From: Blepharisma stoltei
Taxonomy: Eukaryota; Ciliophora; Heterotrichea; Heterotrichida; Blepharismidae
Assembly (NCBI GenBank): GCA_914767885.1
Contig: CAJZBQ010000033.1
Span: 558,001 to 622,000, forward strand
Direction of reading: 5' to 3'
Length of the DNA stretch: 64,000 bases
The position numbers and the translations under genes are program-made. This document shows positions 42,565-53,958 of the stretch, one piece after another; position 1 is the first letter of the stretch; every line of letters begins with the position of its first letter. The notes beneath the pieces are model-generated. The model was not told where the DNA came from and did not search any database. It saw only the letters and a program-made list of their open reading frames with translations.

Positions 42565-44431
42565 ATGTCCAAATATATATACCAAATACTCGTGGCAATT
42601 AGTATTTATGCCAATACAATCACTTCAGCAATAGAAATGTATAGCATGGGCCAAGAAGTTGAGGTTTCACAGTCAACTTTATGAGTCCATGTACTTACTT
42701 AATTATCTGGTGTTTAAGGTGTCTAGTGCCGCAGCCCAAAAGGGCCTATGGCAAAACTGATGACGTAGGCGAGCCATCTTGGCACGGGTCAGCCCCGTCC
42801 AAGCCTTCTATCAACTCCTGCTTCACCGGCCTTGCTGCACGTCTCACCCGGCGCGTTGCCGTCGCCCTTGTCGCTCGACTCAGCTCCTGCGCGTGTTCCG
42901 CCTAAGGGTCACCCTCCCGTGGGGATGTGCTGAGAGGTAAAAGCCCGAAATCTTGAGTGGACTGAGGAGTGGTTCCTCTGGTTATCTCCAGAGTTAAACC
43001 GCTATTGCTGTCCAGAAGTCTTCGAGTGAAAACCTAACCCTATAAATAAAATTCCATGAGGGAGAGAAAATTAGCAGAGCTAATTTCTCTCGAACCGAAT
43101 GCCATTTTATTTATATGAGTCCATGTACAGTTAAATTCTTCCAGCATCCAACAAAGGTATATATCAATATCGCTCTTTATTAAGTCTAAAAATTTCAGAT
43201 CCCTTCCTTTACTGGTTTTGGGTTTTAACCAGCTTCCAAAATACTTAGACCAAAATGATACATCCAGCCTGAAATATGATTATGTTGATTATTATTCATA
43301 TGAAAACCATTTGAATGATCATTCAATAATAATGGACACAAACGATATTCCATCATACTCATTAATATTTGTTGGTATTTTTCATAGAAATTTTGATCGT
43401 GAAACCATCACTTACTCTTTAAAATTCGAAGAATCAAATCAGCATCTTTGCCAGTCGGGCTGCTCAGGACATGGGCTATGCAAATCTATTATATCTATAT
43501 GCAATAAATAGGAATACTCGTAGTAATTACCGTCAGTACTATTTATTCTCAATAATAGAAAAATAGCTAATAATCAAAAATAATTCTAATCATTGTAAAT
43601 TAGTATAATAATTGCATTTGTAATGCTGGATTTATTGGGAGAAATTGCGGGCAAAGAGGCTCACTTGTGCATTTCGATAAAAATACTTCGATAGAAATTA
43701 GCAGGAATGAAGTAGGATATTTAGTAGCTGATCTCAGCGATTGTAACTATTATTTAGATGAATATACAAAATTTATTCTTCAATGCAAATGGAGCGGAGA
43801 AGTTGGAGCACTTTATATAGGGAATCCTACAGTTGAGTAAATTTTATATAGTATATCAGATCTTCCAAATAGAAAAAATCATTTTTTATGGACTTATTTG
43901 GATCACTCTACAGTTCCAACTCTTTATAAGCTTACTCTTAGAGATTTCACAAAAACTACAGTTATAGTATCAATTTTCAATACTTTTATTGGCTCAGAAA
44001 ATAGTATTTTTATTGAGTGCCAATTACTCGAAGACTTACCTGAAACATCTACCTTTTTAAATTGCCTATTTTTACTATGTTTTATATGGCCATTAATCTT
44101 GATAAACTTATTGTTTTATTTGAAATATCGTGGTGATATTATTGGGGGAGGAAGTCCGGTTGAGATTAATGGAATTCCTAAAAAAATTATAAATTCCTTA
44201 TATCCTTGCCAATTTTGAAGAGATATTAAGATGCAATGGGATACAAAAATATGCATCATTTGTATGGAGGAATTTAAAAGCCAGTCAAAAGTGAGGCAAT
44301 TGATATGCGGGCATGCTTTTCATAGAAACTGCATTGATGTGTGGTTTAAAAATAGTGTAAGCTGCTGTGTTTGCAAAAATAATTGCAACAAGGCTGAACA
44401 AAAAAATTTGTCTCCGAGTGTTTTAGGATAA
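42565..44431 (+). CDS. Membrane RING-H2 protein 4
   Basis: 434 residues after removing a retroposon (42695-43113 plus one TSD), a 113-bp IES (43498-43610) and a 15-nt intron (43837-43851). Signal region MSKYIYQILVAISIYA; EGF-like CQSGCSGHGLCKSIISNCIC then GFIGRNCG across the IES junction; TM CLFLLCFIWPLILINLLF; RING-H2 CIICMEEFKSQSKVRQLICG, HAFHRNCIDVWF, CCVCKNNC. More diverged than genes 2 and 3. TAA at 44429-44431. Confidence 0.85.
42695..43113 (-). mobile_element. SINE-like retroposon with 15-bp TSD
   Basis: 419 bp, the GC-richest block of the window, between TATGAGTCCATGTAC copies (42680-42694, 43114-43128). Reverse-strand head ATAAATAAAATGGCATTCGG, running into GGTTCGAG (B-box-like). 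Removal restores QSTLWVHVQLNSSS. The open frame 42681-42905 inside it is not host coding. Confidence 0.92.
43498..43610. mobile_element. 113-bp TA-bounded IES in RING gene 4
   Basis: AT-rich insert with several stops. TA 43496-43497 to TA 43609-43610 excision completes the EGF-like Cys pattern (KSIIS-NCICNAGF) and restores the frame. Confidence 0.82.
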
Positions 44432-44559
44432 ATAATTTAATCTGATTAAATTAATAAAAATCTAACTATTGAACTACTTTAAATTTGTGGAATTATTATA
44501 ACTATTATTTTAATCATTAAAAATAAAAAAAACGAATAAAATTTTTAATATTCTTAGTC

Positions 44560-44835
44560 CTCCTATATATATATTTTTAACCTTACATCGATCAAAACAT
44601 TTTTTTATAAAAATATTTTAATATATAAGTCATCTCTAACTAATTCTGTTAAATTTAAGCAGCTTGCATTTTAAATAATTAATTTTCAAATAAATTAATT
44701 TTTATTTTAGAATTTTTAGAGATTTTTTAATTTAGGAAAAAATTTACAATAAATTATATAGCAGCATTTTAGAAAAAAAAATTAAACCTGTCTTAAGCCA
44801 GCCTAAATTTTCCCTCACTTACAGATAAGGGGGTT
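44560..44835. mobile_element. Degenerate IES of the CTCCGTGAGCGAAC family
   Basis: Contains the recognisable core (ATATATAAGTCATCTCTAAC, AATTCTGTTAAATTTAAGC) and a decayed right end (CTCACTTACAGATAAGGGGG) but no clear C-rich left end. Intergenic. Confidence 0.55.
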
Positions 44836-44849
44836 ATTCAATCTATGGA

Positions 44850-46140
44850 AAGAAAGATCTCTGAAAGCCTGCTACTTCATTGATAATTTTTTATCTCGAT
44901 CATGATCGATTAGCCAGTGATAAATCTGTTTATTTAATTCCAGTATTCTCCAGACCTGCTCTGGAGGACTTTCTGATCATATTTTATAATTCTTCTTCCC
45001 ACATCCTCTGAATTTCAAATTCGATCCAACCAAAGCTAATAATTTATTCGGACCAAATTGCAATTATTAGCGGTCATTTCTCCGGATTATGAGACTCAAG
45101 CTCATCCATCAGCCTCAAGCAAGGAGAAATGCATATCTACCCATTTAGAGCAGGAGCTGGAAGACAAGGAGGATATATTCGAGCAAGCAGGTGCAAATCC
45201 AGGTTGTCAATAGCATCATAAGCCGAAAAATAGCAATTGGTATTCGAGCTAGCTCGCCAAGCAAATCATCCCAATTGTTTAATTTCGACTTGTTAAACAA
45301 TATGTAAGCAGTCAAACCGTAATTAAAATTAAGATTCAATGTAACTCAACTTTAGATTGGTCGTTTTCTATAGACAGTTTAAATCAGAAGTCATAAACTA
45401 TGATTTAAAAGTATTAAATCTAATGAAATTATGTGCCCCTCAGAATGATCTCAGCATGGAGCTTCCTTATAGTTTGGAAATACAGCTATGATGAATATCA
45501 TATTGGGAGGGAGTTGCGAAATAGCATCTTGCCCATTTTATCCCAGTAAAATCATATGATTGATGTTATTTATCAATAGGCAGATATAAACTTGAGTAAT
45601 CATTATATTGTAAATATATAAATATAGAATTTAGCTCCTGAATAGGTGGAGGCTATAGAGAGCATGCATATTAGGAATCCAACTAATAAAATTTTTATAT
45701 ATATTATTTAATCTTCCGAATGAAATAATTTTTTATACTCTTCAAATTTTAAAAATCTCCAGAAACGTGAATTTTTATATTAATTATAGAACATCTACAG
45801 CATTTCTTTTTATAGCCATTTCTAATAAAAACTACATTCTATTCAAGCTATAACAACAACGTAAAAGCTTCAGAATGGAAATTCAGAGTTTGCTGAGTTT
45901 TTTGGCTAATGACTTTCTTTGTTCAATTAATTATGAATCCTGTTTGGGTTTTTACCGATTATTTTACCCTACAAAAGAAGAAGATAAAATTGGAATAAGT
46001 CGTATTTTCAAAAAATGCTTAAATTCTTTCTACACGGTTATATATTTATTCATATGGACCACGACTATAAATCCAATAAAAATAATCTTATAATTTGGTA
46101 GCATAATAATGCTTTATTTAGAAAAATTTAATTTTCAGTC
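44850..46140 (+). pseudogene. Decayed RING-family gene relic
   Basis: Stretch with broken frames that still resemble the array: around 45640 CWIGGGYREHAY / LGIPTN followed by a decayed intron-like TATATAT and LPNE at 45718, then 45780 NFYINYRTSTAFLFIAI, which parallels the IFNT...LSISC to TM part of intact copies. No RING domain survives. The section 44850-45350 has no identified content. Confidence 0.45.
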
Positions 46141-46174
46141 ACTCTCAAAGAATTGGCGTATAATTAATAAATTA

Positions 46175-48320
46175 ATGAATCATTCAAGAATATATGGTGT
46201 CTTTATAATTCAAATTGCATGAAGCATGCTATCGCTTGATATTAATCAGTCACTTAACATTTCTCAAGACATATTGTTGAATGTTTTACTACCACCTATT
46301 TGAGTAAACAAAAAAGTTTAGTTCTCTCTTGGAGAAAGGTTAAGTTTTTTTGGTTTTTTTTATATAAATTTTATAGTAAAAATGCTTTTTTCGAAAATTT
46401 AAACATCCTAATTAGCAAAAATTGGAAAGCAAATATTTATTTAATTTGTAAAATTTATGTTTTAAATGCAAATTAAACAGAATTAGCTAGAGATTTCATT
46501 ATGCTAATTATCACTTATATATCAATTTTTTTCATCAAATTTTTTATATAAAAATAATTTTTGTTCGCTCACTGAGGGGAGTTAGAATTTAAACCCTCAA
46601 ACATACAGGAAAGGTACATTTCCATAGAACTTACTTTAAACAACTTTAATTATACAGCAATTCCTTTATTGACTCTAAGTCTTAATAATCAGCCCACGCT
46701 TTCCAAGCCTCCACAAATTTCTTCTCTAATTTCAAATTTCACTGATTTTTATGCTTACAATAATCAGCTCGCTCAGCATACAGTTATCTTTGATTACCAA
46801 GAAATGGCATTCAATACTTCATTTTTTATTGGAATTTTATATGAAAATTATAGTGATTCTGCAATAACTTATAATTTAAAATCTCAAGAGTCTAGCGATT
46901 TGATGTGCCCTAATAAATGCTCAGGCATTGGACGAGGAAGGTGTGCCGCCCTTAATAATTGTGCTTGCTATTTTCCATATGTAGGAAGAGATTGTGGGAA
47001 TAGAATTTCAGTAGCTAATTTAAATAAAAATGTGACTGTACCAATCGAGAGCTCCCAAAGAGGTTATTTAGAAATAAACAACACGCAACGTAATTGCTAT
47101 TCAGTAAATAAGAGTAGTGTGATTTTAAAATGCACATGAATAGGAAATGCTGGGATGATTTATCTTGGCTGACCAACTTCAAAGTAATTGATAAAGTAGC
47201 GAAAAAGATTTACCGAATAGAAATAATTACATGCTAAGGCTCAATATAGGCCAAGATAAAAGCCCTCTTGAAAAGAAAATTGATTTTTCTGAGTCTAATC
47301 CAATTTCATTAATGGCAATTTATAATACTCAGGAAGACAAAAAAATAACCATTGCTTGCCAAATATATGAAAGTTCATCATCATCGTCATCATCATCATC
47401 ATCATCTGCAAAAGTTTCTAACTCCCCCCCCTTTAAATTGAAACAAAATATAGGTAAAATTCCTACTTTTTTGGGAAATTACCCCCCCTTTAAATTGAAA
47501 CAAAATTTTATTATAATAGAAAATTTTACAGGTAAAAATCATTATTTTATATGTAAATACGTTAATACCCTATTTAATATGCTTCAAACATATAAGATTT
47601 AGAAATTAAACTCTATTTTGTCCAATTGTTATGGGGAGAGTTAGAAGAATACCATTTCAGCAAGTTTACACTTTGAAATTGAGAAATTTATGAATTAAAT
47701 TTTTCATGAAATTCTTTAAATTTATATAATTTATTTTCTATAAAAATTTTATCTCTGAAAAAAAATTTTTATATATAAATTTTTTTTATAAAAAAATTTT
47801 CTTAACCCCCCTTTAAATTGAAACAAAATTTTTTGTTTCAATTTAAAGGGGGGGGAGTAAGCCAATTATAGTTCTCATCTGCATTCTCTGCATTTCATGC
47901 TCACTTTTAATCATGCTAGCAATTGGCTGTGTCCTACGTTATCGCTATCTCAAATCAATGAATTCGCGAATTTCCGAAATAGAAAGCCCTTCAAAAATTC
48001 CTACAAACTCAATAAATACCTGATACCCTATCACTGACTTAAAAGATTTCAAACATATGGAGCTTCCCGCAATGTGTATGATTTGCATTGAAGACTATTC
48101 CCCTGATTCCAAAGTCAGAAAATTAAAATGTGGGCACATTTTTCATGCTGCCTGCATTGATGAGTGGTTTAGGCACAACACTATTTGCTGCTTATGCAAA
48201 AGGGTTTGTGATACTGTTGAAGCATCACCTTTAGGTGATTGCTCACCTATAAGAGACGATAGTACAAGAATCTACAATGAATCTTTTAATGGGCTGACTA
48301 TTGTAGAAATACAGCAATAA
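46175..48320 (+). CDS. Membrane RING-H2 protein 5
   Basis: 464 residues after removing two IESs (46289-46584, 47421-47859) and a 16-nt intron (47184-47199); total 1,395 nt in frame. Signal region MNHSRIYGVFIIQIAWSM; EGF-like CPNKCSGIGRGRCAALNNCA then CYFPYVGRDCG; a poly-Ser run of eleven TCA/TCG codons before the TM (IIVLICILCISCSLLIMLAI); RING-H2 CMICIEDYSPDSKVRKLKCG, HIFHAACIDEWF, CCLCKRVC. Here DEWF is encoded by TGG, confirming the TGA=Trp reading of the other copies. Confidence 0.88.
46289..46584. mobile_element. Palindromic IES, CTCCGTGAGCGAAC family (aged)
   Basis: 296 bp between TA 46287-46288 and 46583-46584. Left end CTACCACCTATTTGAGT, right TTCGCTCACTGAGGGGAGTTA; core AGCTAGAGATTTCATTATGC present. 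Excision joins ILLNVL to EFKPSNIQER. Confidence 0.88.
47421..47859. mobile_element. Palindromic IES, CCCTTTAAATTGAAAC family
   Basis: 439 bp between TA 47419-47420 and 47858-47859. The left end motif CCCCCCTTTAAATTGAAAC appears twice (47425, 47489) and the right end carries a hairpin of the same motif. Excision joins SSSAKVS to KPIIVLICILC, directly before the TM segment. Confidence 0.9.
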
Positions 48321-48349
48321 GTATCCAAATTGTTGATAAAATTAATTAA

Positions 48350-49450
48350 TTATTTAACCCGTTTACCTTCTTTCCACTCACCTTCTTTTCTCTCACCTTT
48401 TGGATTATAATAAACACCACTTCCATGCTGTTTTCCATTATACCAATATCCTTCATATTTTCTACCATCTGGCCAAGTAAAAACGCCATACCCTTGTTTC
48501 TTGTCATCGATATAGCCTCCTTTATAGCACCTTCCATCAGCCCATGTGAAATTTCCGTTTCCGTCCATTTTATTTTTCCTTCATTCTCCTACATACTTTC
48601 TTCCATCACTCCAACAATAAACTCCCATTCCATGTATATTGTTATCAAAAAAATCACCCTCATATGTGCTTCCATCAGCCCAGTTAAATTTTCCTTTTCC
48701 ATGCTTTTTTCCATGCTGGTACTCCCCTTCATATTTAGCATGATCTGGCCATGTTTCGACGCCATATCCATGCTGTTTATCGTCTTGTCATTGTCCTGTA
48801 TATTTGGCTCCATCTGTATGTGTATAAATTCCATATCCATGAGCTTTATCATCTTTTCATTCCCCTTCATATATATCTCCGTCGCCATGAATTAGCCTTC
48901 CTTTTCCATTGGCTCTATCATGTTTCCAATACCCTTCATATTTGCTTCCGTCACATCATACTTGTGTCCCTTTACCATGCCTTTCTAGATTTTCGCTTCA
49001 TTCTCCTATATAAACGGCTCCATTTTCTAATTGGACTGGACCTCGCTGAATCTTTTGAATTCCGTCTGAATCGTCGACGTCGTATGTAAAAGGGCCAAGT
49101 TTTCGAGATGCAGCTATTGTGGAAGCGTTGGAGTAGTTTGGGATTTCTCCTTGAATTTCATGTACTGAAGTACGGGGTTGAGGAGAATAGCCTGACATCA
49201 TGCGATTTTCAGTTGGGGAAGCTCGGAAATAGTCTTTTGTTAAGCGACGATCTATATAACCTCGAATAACTGATTGAATTTTTATTAAATTTTCAATATT
49301 TATGGATAACGGAGGTGGAGATATTTGAGGTTTTAGCAAGAAGTCAGGGGCAGATTCTTGTTGAGGTTTGGAAAAAATGTTTTCTGATTTTACATTAAAT
49401 TGAACATCTTCTGCTGTTGTGTCTCGTAAGCATGAACAATGTTGACCCAT
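48350..49450 (-). CDS. MORN-repeat protein with IQ motif and lipidation signal
   Basis: 366 residues, uninterrupted. N-terminus MGQHCSC suits myristoylation plus palmitoylation. An IQ motif ([15 protein letters not shown]) near residue 60 should bind calmodulin. From about residue 145 on there are ten MORN repeats (for example [42 protein letters not shown]). MORN proteins act at membranes and cytoskeleton in protists. Several repeat Trp are TGA. The stop is TAA at 48350-48352. Confidence 0.93.
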
Positions 49451-49583
49451 ATTTTTATGTTAAATTTTTGAAATTTTGATAGGAATAGTCTTAAATTGTA
49501 TTAGATATAAAACCCCTCAAAAAATTTTTTTCAAAGAAATCTTAAATTTTTGGTCATTAATTTATTTATATTTTAAGATTTTG

Positions 49584-50966
49584 CTATTCTATATCTCCAA
49601 CTAGGATTTTATAAGTGTCAATTGCACTAGGAATGCTGCGACTATTATTTGTATCAACTTCAAGCCTATCACATTGAGAAAACTCTTGGCAAGATTTTCT
49701 TCTTGAATCTACAGGTAATAACTGTCTAAACGTTGCATCATTCTGCATTTCCTTCAGCCTTAACGCTATAGGTTTTCTATGAAACAGCTTAACATCATCT
49801 ATTTCTTCTTTATTTTTTCCTTCATTTTCTGAGCGATTTTCTATATCTTTTTTCCTTTCGACCTTTAAATCTTGTAGGGACAAATTTTTACTCATTTTTT
49901 GATTTTTAGCATTAACTGAATGCGGCCGAAAATGAACTTCACTATTTGCTTGCCCTCTTGGAGTATTTTGGGCTGTTTGGCTTGGTGTATAAAGTCTTGT
50001 TACAAGCTCACTTATTTGATCTGCTGATAACTTCGGAGACTCTGCTTGAAGCTCTTGCTTGGCTTCTTTGTGAGCATTCATAAGTCTTGTTCCAGATGCA
50101 ATTGCATCTTTAAGAGAAAATAACTTTTCATCGCTGCTGAGAATAGCTGGCTGTGGAGACTTTGGCTTAATTAGTCTTTCAAAAGTCTCAGGATCTGATT
50201 CTTTTTTGGTATTTATGCGATTCTGCATTAGCATGAGCTCATCAATTTCTTTTTGCTCTTGAATTCTCTTAATGTAATTAATTTTTTCCCACTTTTTCTT
50301 TTCAAAATCTTGTAGCCTATCAACAAGATTGCTGACCTGATCTTTGGACAATTTTATACTCGAAACTTCTTTACTCGCTTCAATGTCTGACAATTCTTTT
50401 ATTTTTTTACGCATTTCAAAGGTTTCTTGCCGACTGGATGCATCTGCAATGAGACGACTGAATGTGGCTTCCTTTTGAGTTTTAGGGATTTTCTTTTTGA
50501 CTAGATGCTTTTCAAATTCTTCTTGTTCTTTTTGTTTAGAAAGCTGCAAAAGTTTTTCTTTAGTCACAACTCTTCGGTTGTTATCTTGCTCCATTCTCTT
50601 AAAAAATTCTGTTTCCTTAAATTGAGGAGGGGATTTAGCCTTATAAATCCGATTTTTCTCTATAATGTTCCTTCTATTAATATCGAAAATCATTCGATCC
50701 AGGACATTCATGTTAGAAGTATTGATCCCCTTGAGCCATGTATTGACTGATTCTTGAAAGGTTTGTTGTTGAAAAATAATAGGCTTAGGTGGGGTCCATG
50801 GGGCAGTATCCTCATAATCTTGAGGAGAAGCTAATTTTGTGAACACCCCTTTGGAGCCAGAAACACTCATAGTATGGAATGCTAAAGCATCAATTTGCTC
50901 AGAGTATGTAGGCTCTTCACATCTATATTGCTCTTACACTGACATATCGTCACGGTTTAAATCCAT
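49584..50966 (-). CDS. Coiled-coil protein, function unknown
   Basis: 455 residues after a 15-nt intron (50923-50937) that separates the N-terminal MDLNRDDMSV from CEEPTYSEQIDALAFHTMS. The body is charged and helical (EKLLQLSKQKEQEEFEKHLV, KKKWEKINYIKRIQEQKEID) with two related KLSxDQxSxLVxRL motifs (KLSKDQVSNLVDRL, KLSADQISELVTRL). Resembles ciliary/cytoskeletal coiled-coil proteins; not assigned to a family. Confidence 0.78.
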
Positions 50967-51002
50967 TTTTTATTAAGTATACATCTTTAAATAGCAGAAA
51001 AT

Positions 51003-51612
51003 ATATACATAAAATGGCGGACGGCGACCGACCCACCCTCTCAGTGGTGGTTACCCATGTATATCCGGGTATGGTTTTTGGAGCCAGGAGTTAGCCCAAC
51101 AACGTCTGGGACCTCGAAGCGAGAGGCCTAAGCGCGAGAGCCGCTGTTTTTGCGACCAGACCCATGGGCAGTTATCGTGACTTCTTTTTGCCAGCAGCGC
51201 TCAGCCCAGTGAGTGCCCGAAATGAGGCAGGACGACTTACCTGCCTAAGCTGCTTTTGTGGCTCGCCCCGAATGGCGAAAGCTGTTGAGTTCTTTTCTCG
51301 GGATGACCGAAAAAGAGGGGAAGGCGAGTTAGACAACTAAGCAGGGGTCTCTCCAGTTGAAAAGGTGCCCTTCAATGGGCAGATCTGGCGGACGATGCTG
51401 CAGTGTTGGCGTAAACTTAGGCGACGATCCAAGTTGGAAATGGAGGCGGTCAGCAAAGCCGGTATAAGACGGCCCTTGACAATGCCTCTACCGAGAAACC
51501 GGGGGTTTCGGCCCGGGCTTGGTGAACGCTCTGCCACCACACGGGAAACCGTAGAATGCTTCCTCGGACGTAGTGGGGACCTTAAATACCCAGCGTAATC
51601 TTAATCTTAATC
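51003..51612 (+). mobile_element. SINE-like retroposon, about 600-bp subfamily, copy 2
   Basis: 610 bp between TTAAATAGCAGAAAAT copies (50987-51002, 51613-51628), a perfect 16-bp TSD. Head ATACATAAAATGGCGGACGG, tail GTAATCTTAATCTTAATC. Near-identical in order and content to 4773-5373. Open frames are shadows shared by both copies but interrupted differently. Confidence 0.93.
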
Positions 51613-51937
51613 TTAAATAGCAGAAAATGAAAAAATAATGGGAAAAGGGAAAAAGCATTTTGAGGAAAACGAGCACCTTTGCATAATAATTTTATGCGAA
51701 ATTTTTTAAGATAAATTTAATTAAATAGAGAGTTGAAATTACTATGAGAATAAAAATTAGTATTCCAGCATTTTTGTATTGAAATGATAAGGTATGGAAT
51801 GCTTATGAAATTATATAAAGTTTTATCGTTAGGATAGTCTTGGATTTTGAATTATAAAACAATACTCAAAAGATGGCTTATAATAAGACATAAAGGAATA
51901 GAAATTTCAAAATATCTTTGGAAACTAAAATCCTTTA

Positions 51938-52329
51938 ACTCCCCCCCCCCCCCTCCGTGAGCGAACAAAAAAATTTTGTTCGCTCACGGAGGGGGGTTAA
52001 TTTTTTTTTTTTAAAAAAAATTTATATATAAATTTTATAAAAAATATTTTTTTCGAAATTTTAAAAAAATCCTAATTTGCAAAAATTGGGAAGCAAATAT
52101 TAATTTAATTTGCAAAATTTATGTTTTAAAACGCAATTTTGTTTAAAATTAAACAGAATTAGCTCTAGATTTCATTATACTAATTATCACTTATATATCA
52201 AAAATTTTTTTCCCATTAAAATTTTTTCTATTAAAAAAATTTTTGTTCACTCACGGAGGGTGGGGTTTTTGGTCAAAAAATGGCGATTTTTCTAATGGTT
52301 TTGTTCGCTCACGGAGGGGGGGGGGAGTA
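51938..52329. mobile_element. Palindromic IES, CTCCGTGAGCGAAC family (near-consensus copy)
   Basis: 392 bp between TA 51936-51937 and 52328-52329. A perfect hairpin of CTCCGTGAGCGAACAAAA lies at the left end; the right end has two tandem copies of TTGTTCGCTCACGGAGGG separated by the TTTTTGGTCAAAAAATGGCG spacer. It is close to the reverse complement of 2730-3114, so one of the youngest copies. Confidence 0.88.
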
Positions 52330-52528
52330 AGAGTAAGAGACTTGAAATGATCAAAAAGAAAATCATATATTAATGTAAGAGAATTGATATTTATTTATCA
52401 GATTTTTTTTATACTTATAAACACAGGATTAAGTTTTCCTACTTATATGTGAATTTAATTAATGTAAATGCTAATATCTCACAGTTTCTAACAAAAATTG
52501 ATCATAATTTGTTGAAATAATTGATTTA

Positions 52529-52810
52529 ATGAATAGCCAGCATTATGAATCAGATCCGTCATCTTCTGAAAACACAGCTATTTTATCACTTGCTGATCCT
52601 AGATCAAGGAATAACTCAAGATTGCCTACTTTGGCACCGCAAAAGCAAACAATTGAAGAAAATGAGCAGCCTACGGGAGAGTTTGGAGACGTAAATATAA
52701 TATCAAGTGTTTTGAAAGCAAGTTTGAAGAATAGCATTCATTTTTCAAAGAAAGACGAGACGAAAAAAGATCAGACCTTAGAGGATAAAGCTTGCTGTAT
52801 TTTAATATAG
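52529..52810 (+). CDS. Small hydrophilic protein with C-terminal CAAX box (93 aa)
   Basis: ORF MNSQHYESDPSSSENTAILS ending KACCILI. The last four residues CILI fit a prenylation (CAAX) box, with an extra Cys before it for possible palmitoylation. The rest is polar and probably disordered. Likely a peripheral membrane protein; no family recognised. Confidence 0.6.
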   Translation: MNSQHYESDPSSSENTAILSLADPRSRNNSRLPTLAPQKQTIEENEQPTGEFGDVNIISSVLKASLKNSIHFSKKDETKKDQTLEDKACCILI

Positions 52811-53032
52811 ATAAATTAAAAATTGTATGCGAGTAATAATTTTGAAGGTGGCAAATTATTGAGCAGCCATGAGAGTTTATTCGCCATGCAGAAAATATCA
52901 TAAGATTATTTATTAAGCAAAAATTTAATTTTAGTTATGACATAAGCGATATGTATTACTTTTAATTTATATAAATAGAAATACGATAGAAATGCTGAAT
53001 TCAAAGACTTATTTTAAATTTTAAGTTGAACA

Positions 53033-53319
53033 CACAATATTTATAATGGTAGATAGGGATGGGTCCCTAGTAGTGGTCCACCAGGCCGGACCCATAAACT
53101 GAACTCAGTGAGAGAATTCAAGCTTCTTAAGAGTACCAGCTTGAAGAGAAATGGCCAGTGCTGAGGCTGGAACTGACTAGAGAAGTCTGAAAGGGCTTGA
53201 TAACTTTAACGGTTCGAAGGTTAGGCTAGTTCACCTACCGTTGCTCAGAGCCATTGAACCTCAAGTAAAGAAGACTTACAACGCACAAAATGTTAGAGAG
53301 AAATTCATTTAACTTAAAC
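53033..53319 (+). mobile_element. SINE-like retroposon with B box, 12-bp TSD
   Basis: 287 bp between TTAAGTTGAACA copies (53021-53032, 53320-53331). Head CACAATATTTATAATGGTAG, internal AACGGTTCGAAGGTTAGG, tail TTAACTTAAACTTAAG. Same subfamily as 696-1014. Intergenic. Confidence 0.9.
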
Positions 53320-53494
53320 TTAAGTTGAACAATCATTGCAGCTGTAAAGCATTTCAAGTATTTCGCAAACTTATTGTGTTTAAGGTATCTAAAATTTGAA
53401 TATTTGTAAAGCTATATTAAACTTATACCTTCCGTAAAGAACATTGTACAGCGTTAAGTATAGTAATTTTATAGTCATAAAATTAAAATTTCTA

Positions 53495-53784
53495 ACTCCC
53501 CCACTCCGTGAGTGAACAAAACCATTAGAAAAATCGCTATTTTTTGTCCAAAAACCCACCCTCCGTGAGTAAACAAAAATTCTGATAATAAGTGATAATT
53601 ATTATAATGAAATCTAGAGCTAATTCTGTTTAATTTTAAACAAATTGCTTTTTAAAAGATAAATTTCACAATTTCAATAAACAATTTTATAAAAAATTTA
53701 TATATAAATTATTTAAAAAAAAAAAAAAATAACCCCTCCGTGAGTGAACAAAATTTTTTTGTCCACTCACGGAGGGGGGGAGTA
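53495..53784. mobile_element. Palindromic IES, CTCCGTGAGCGAAC family
   Basis: 290 bp between TA 53493-53494 and 53783-53784. Left CTCCCCCACTCCGTGAGTG, right CCACTCACGGAGGGGGGGAGTA; core TAAGTGATAATTATTATAATG present. Upstream of the first Kelch-like gene. Confidence 0.85.
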
Positions 53785-53958
53785 AGTATACTCTTAAAAA
53801 TTGCAATTAAGTGCAATAGATTGGTAAAGATTAAAGAGCTAAATTTATTATTTGAATTTATAACATTAAAGATATTACAAACAAAAATAATTTGACAATC
53901 GCTCTAAAAATACATTCTCAAATTCATTAATTTTACTTTTATCTTATAATTAAATATC

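Larger units (their letters stand above)
50967..52528. other. Intergenic with retroposon and IES
   Basis: Contains the 610-bp retroposon and the IES at 51938-52329, otherwise AT-rich DNA without coding signal. Confidence 0.5.

Noticed and set aside
42681-42905. GC-rich open frame MSPCTYLIIWCLRCLVPQPK
   Set aside because: It lies wholly within a TSD-flanked retroposon; the host RING frame resumes after the insert.
48425-49089. Plus-strand open frames opposite the MORN gene
   Set aside because: They mirror the MORN repeats in antisense (no MORN or other domain in that frame) and are shadows.
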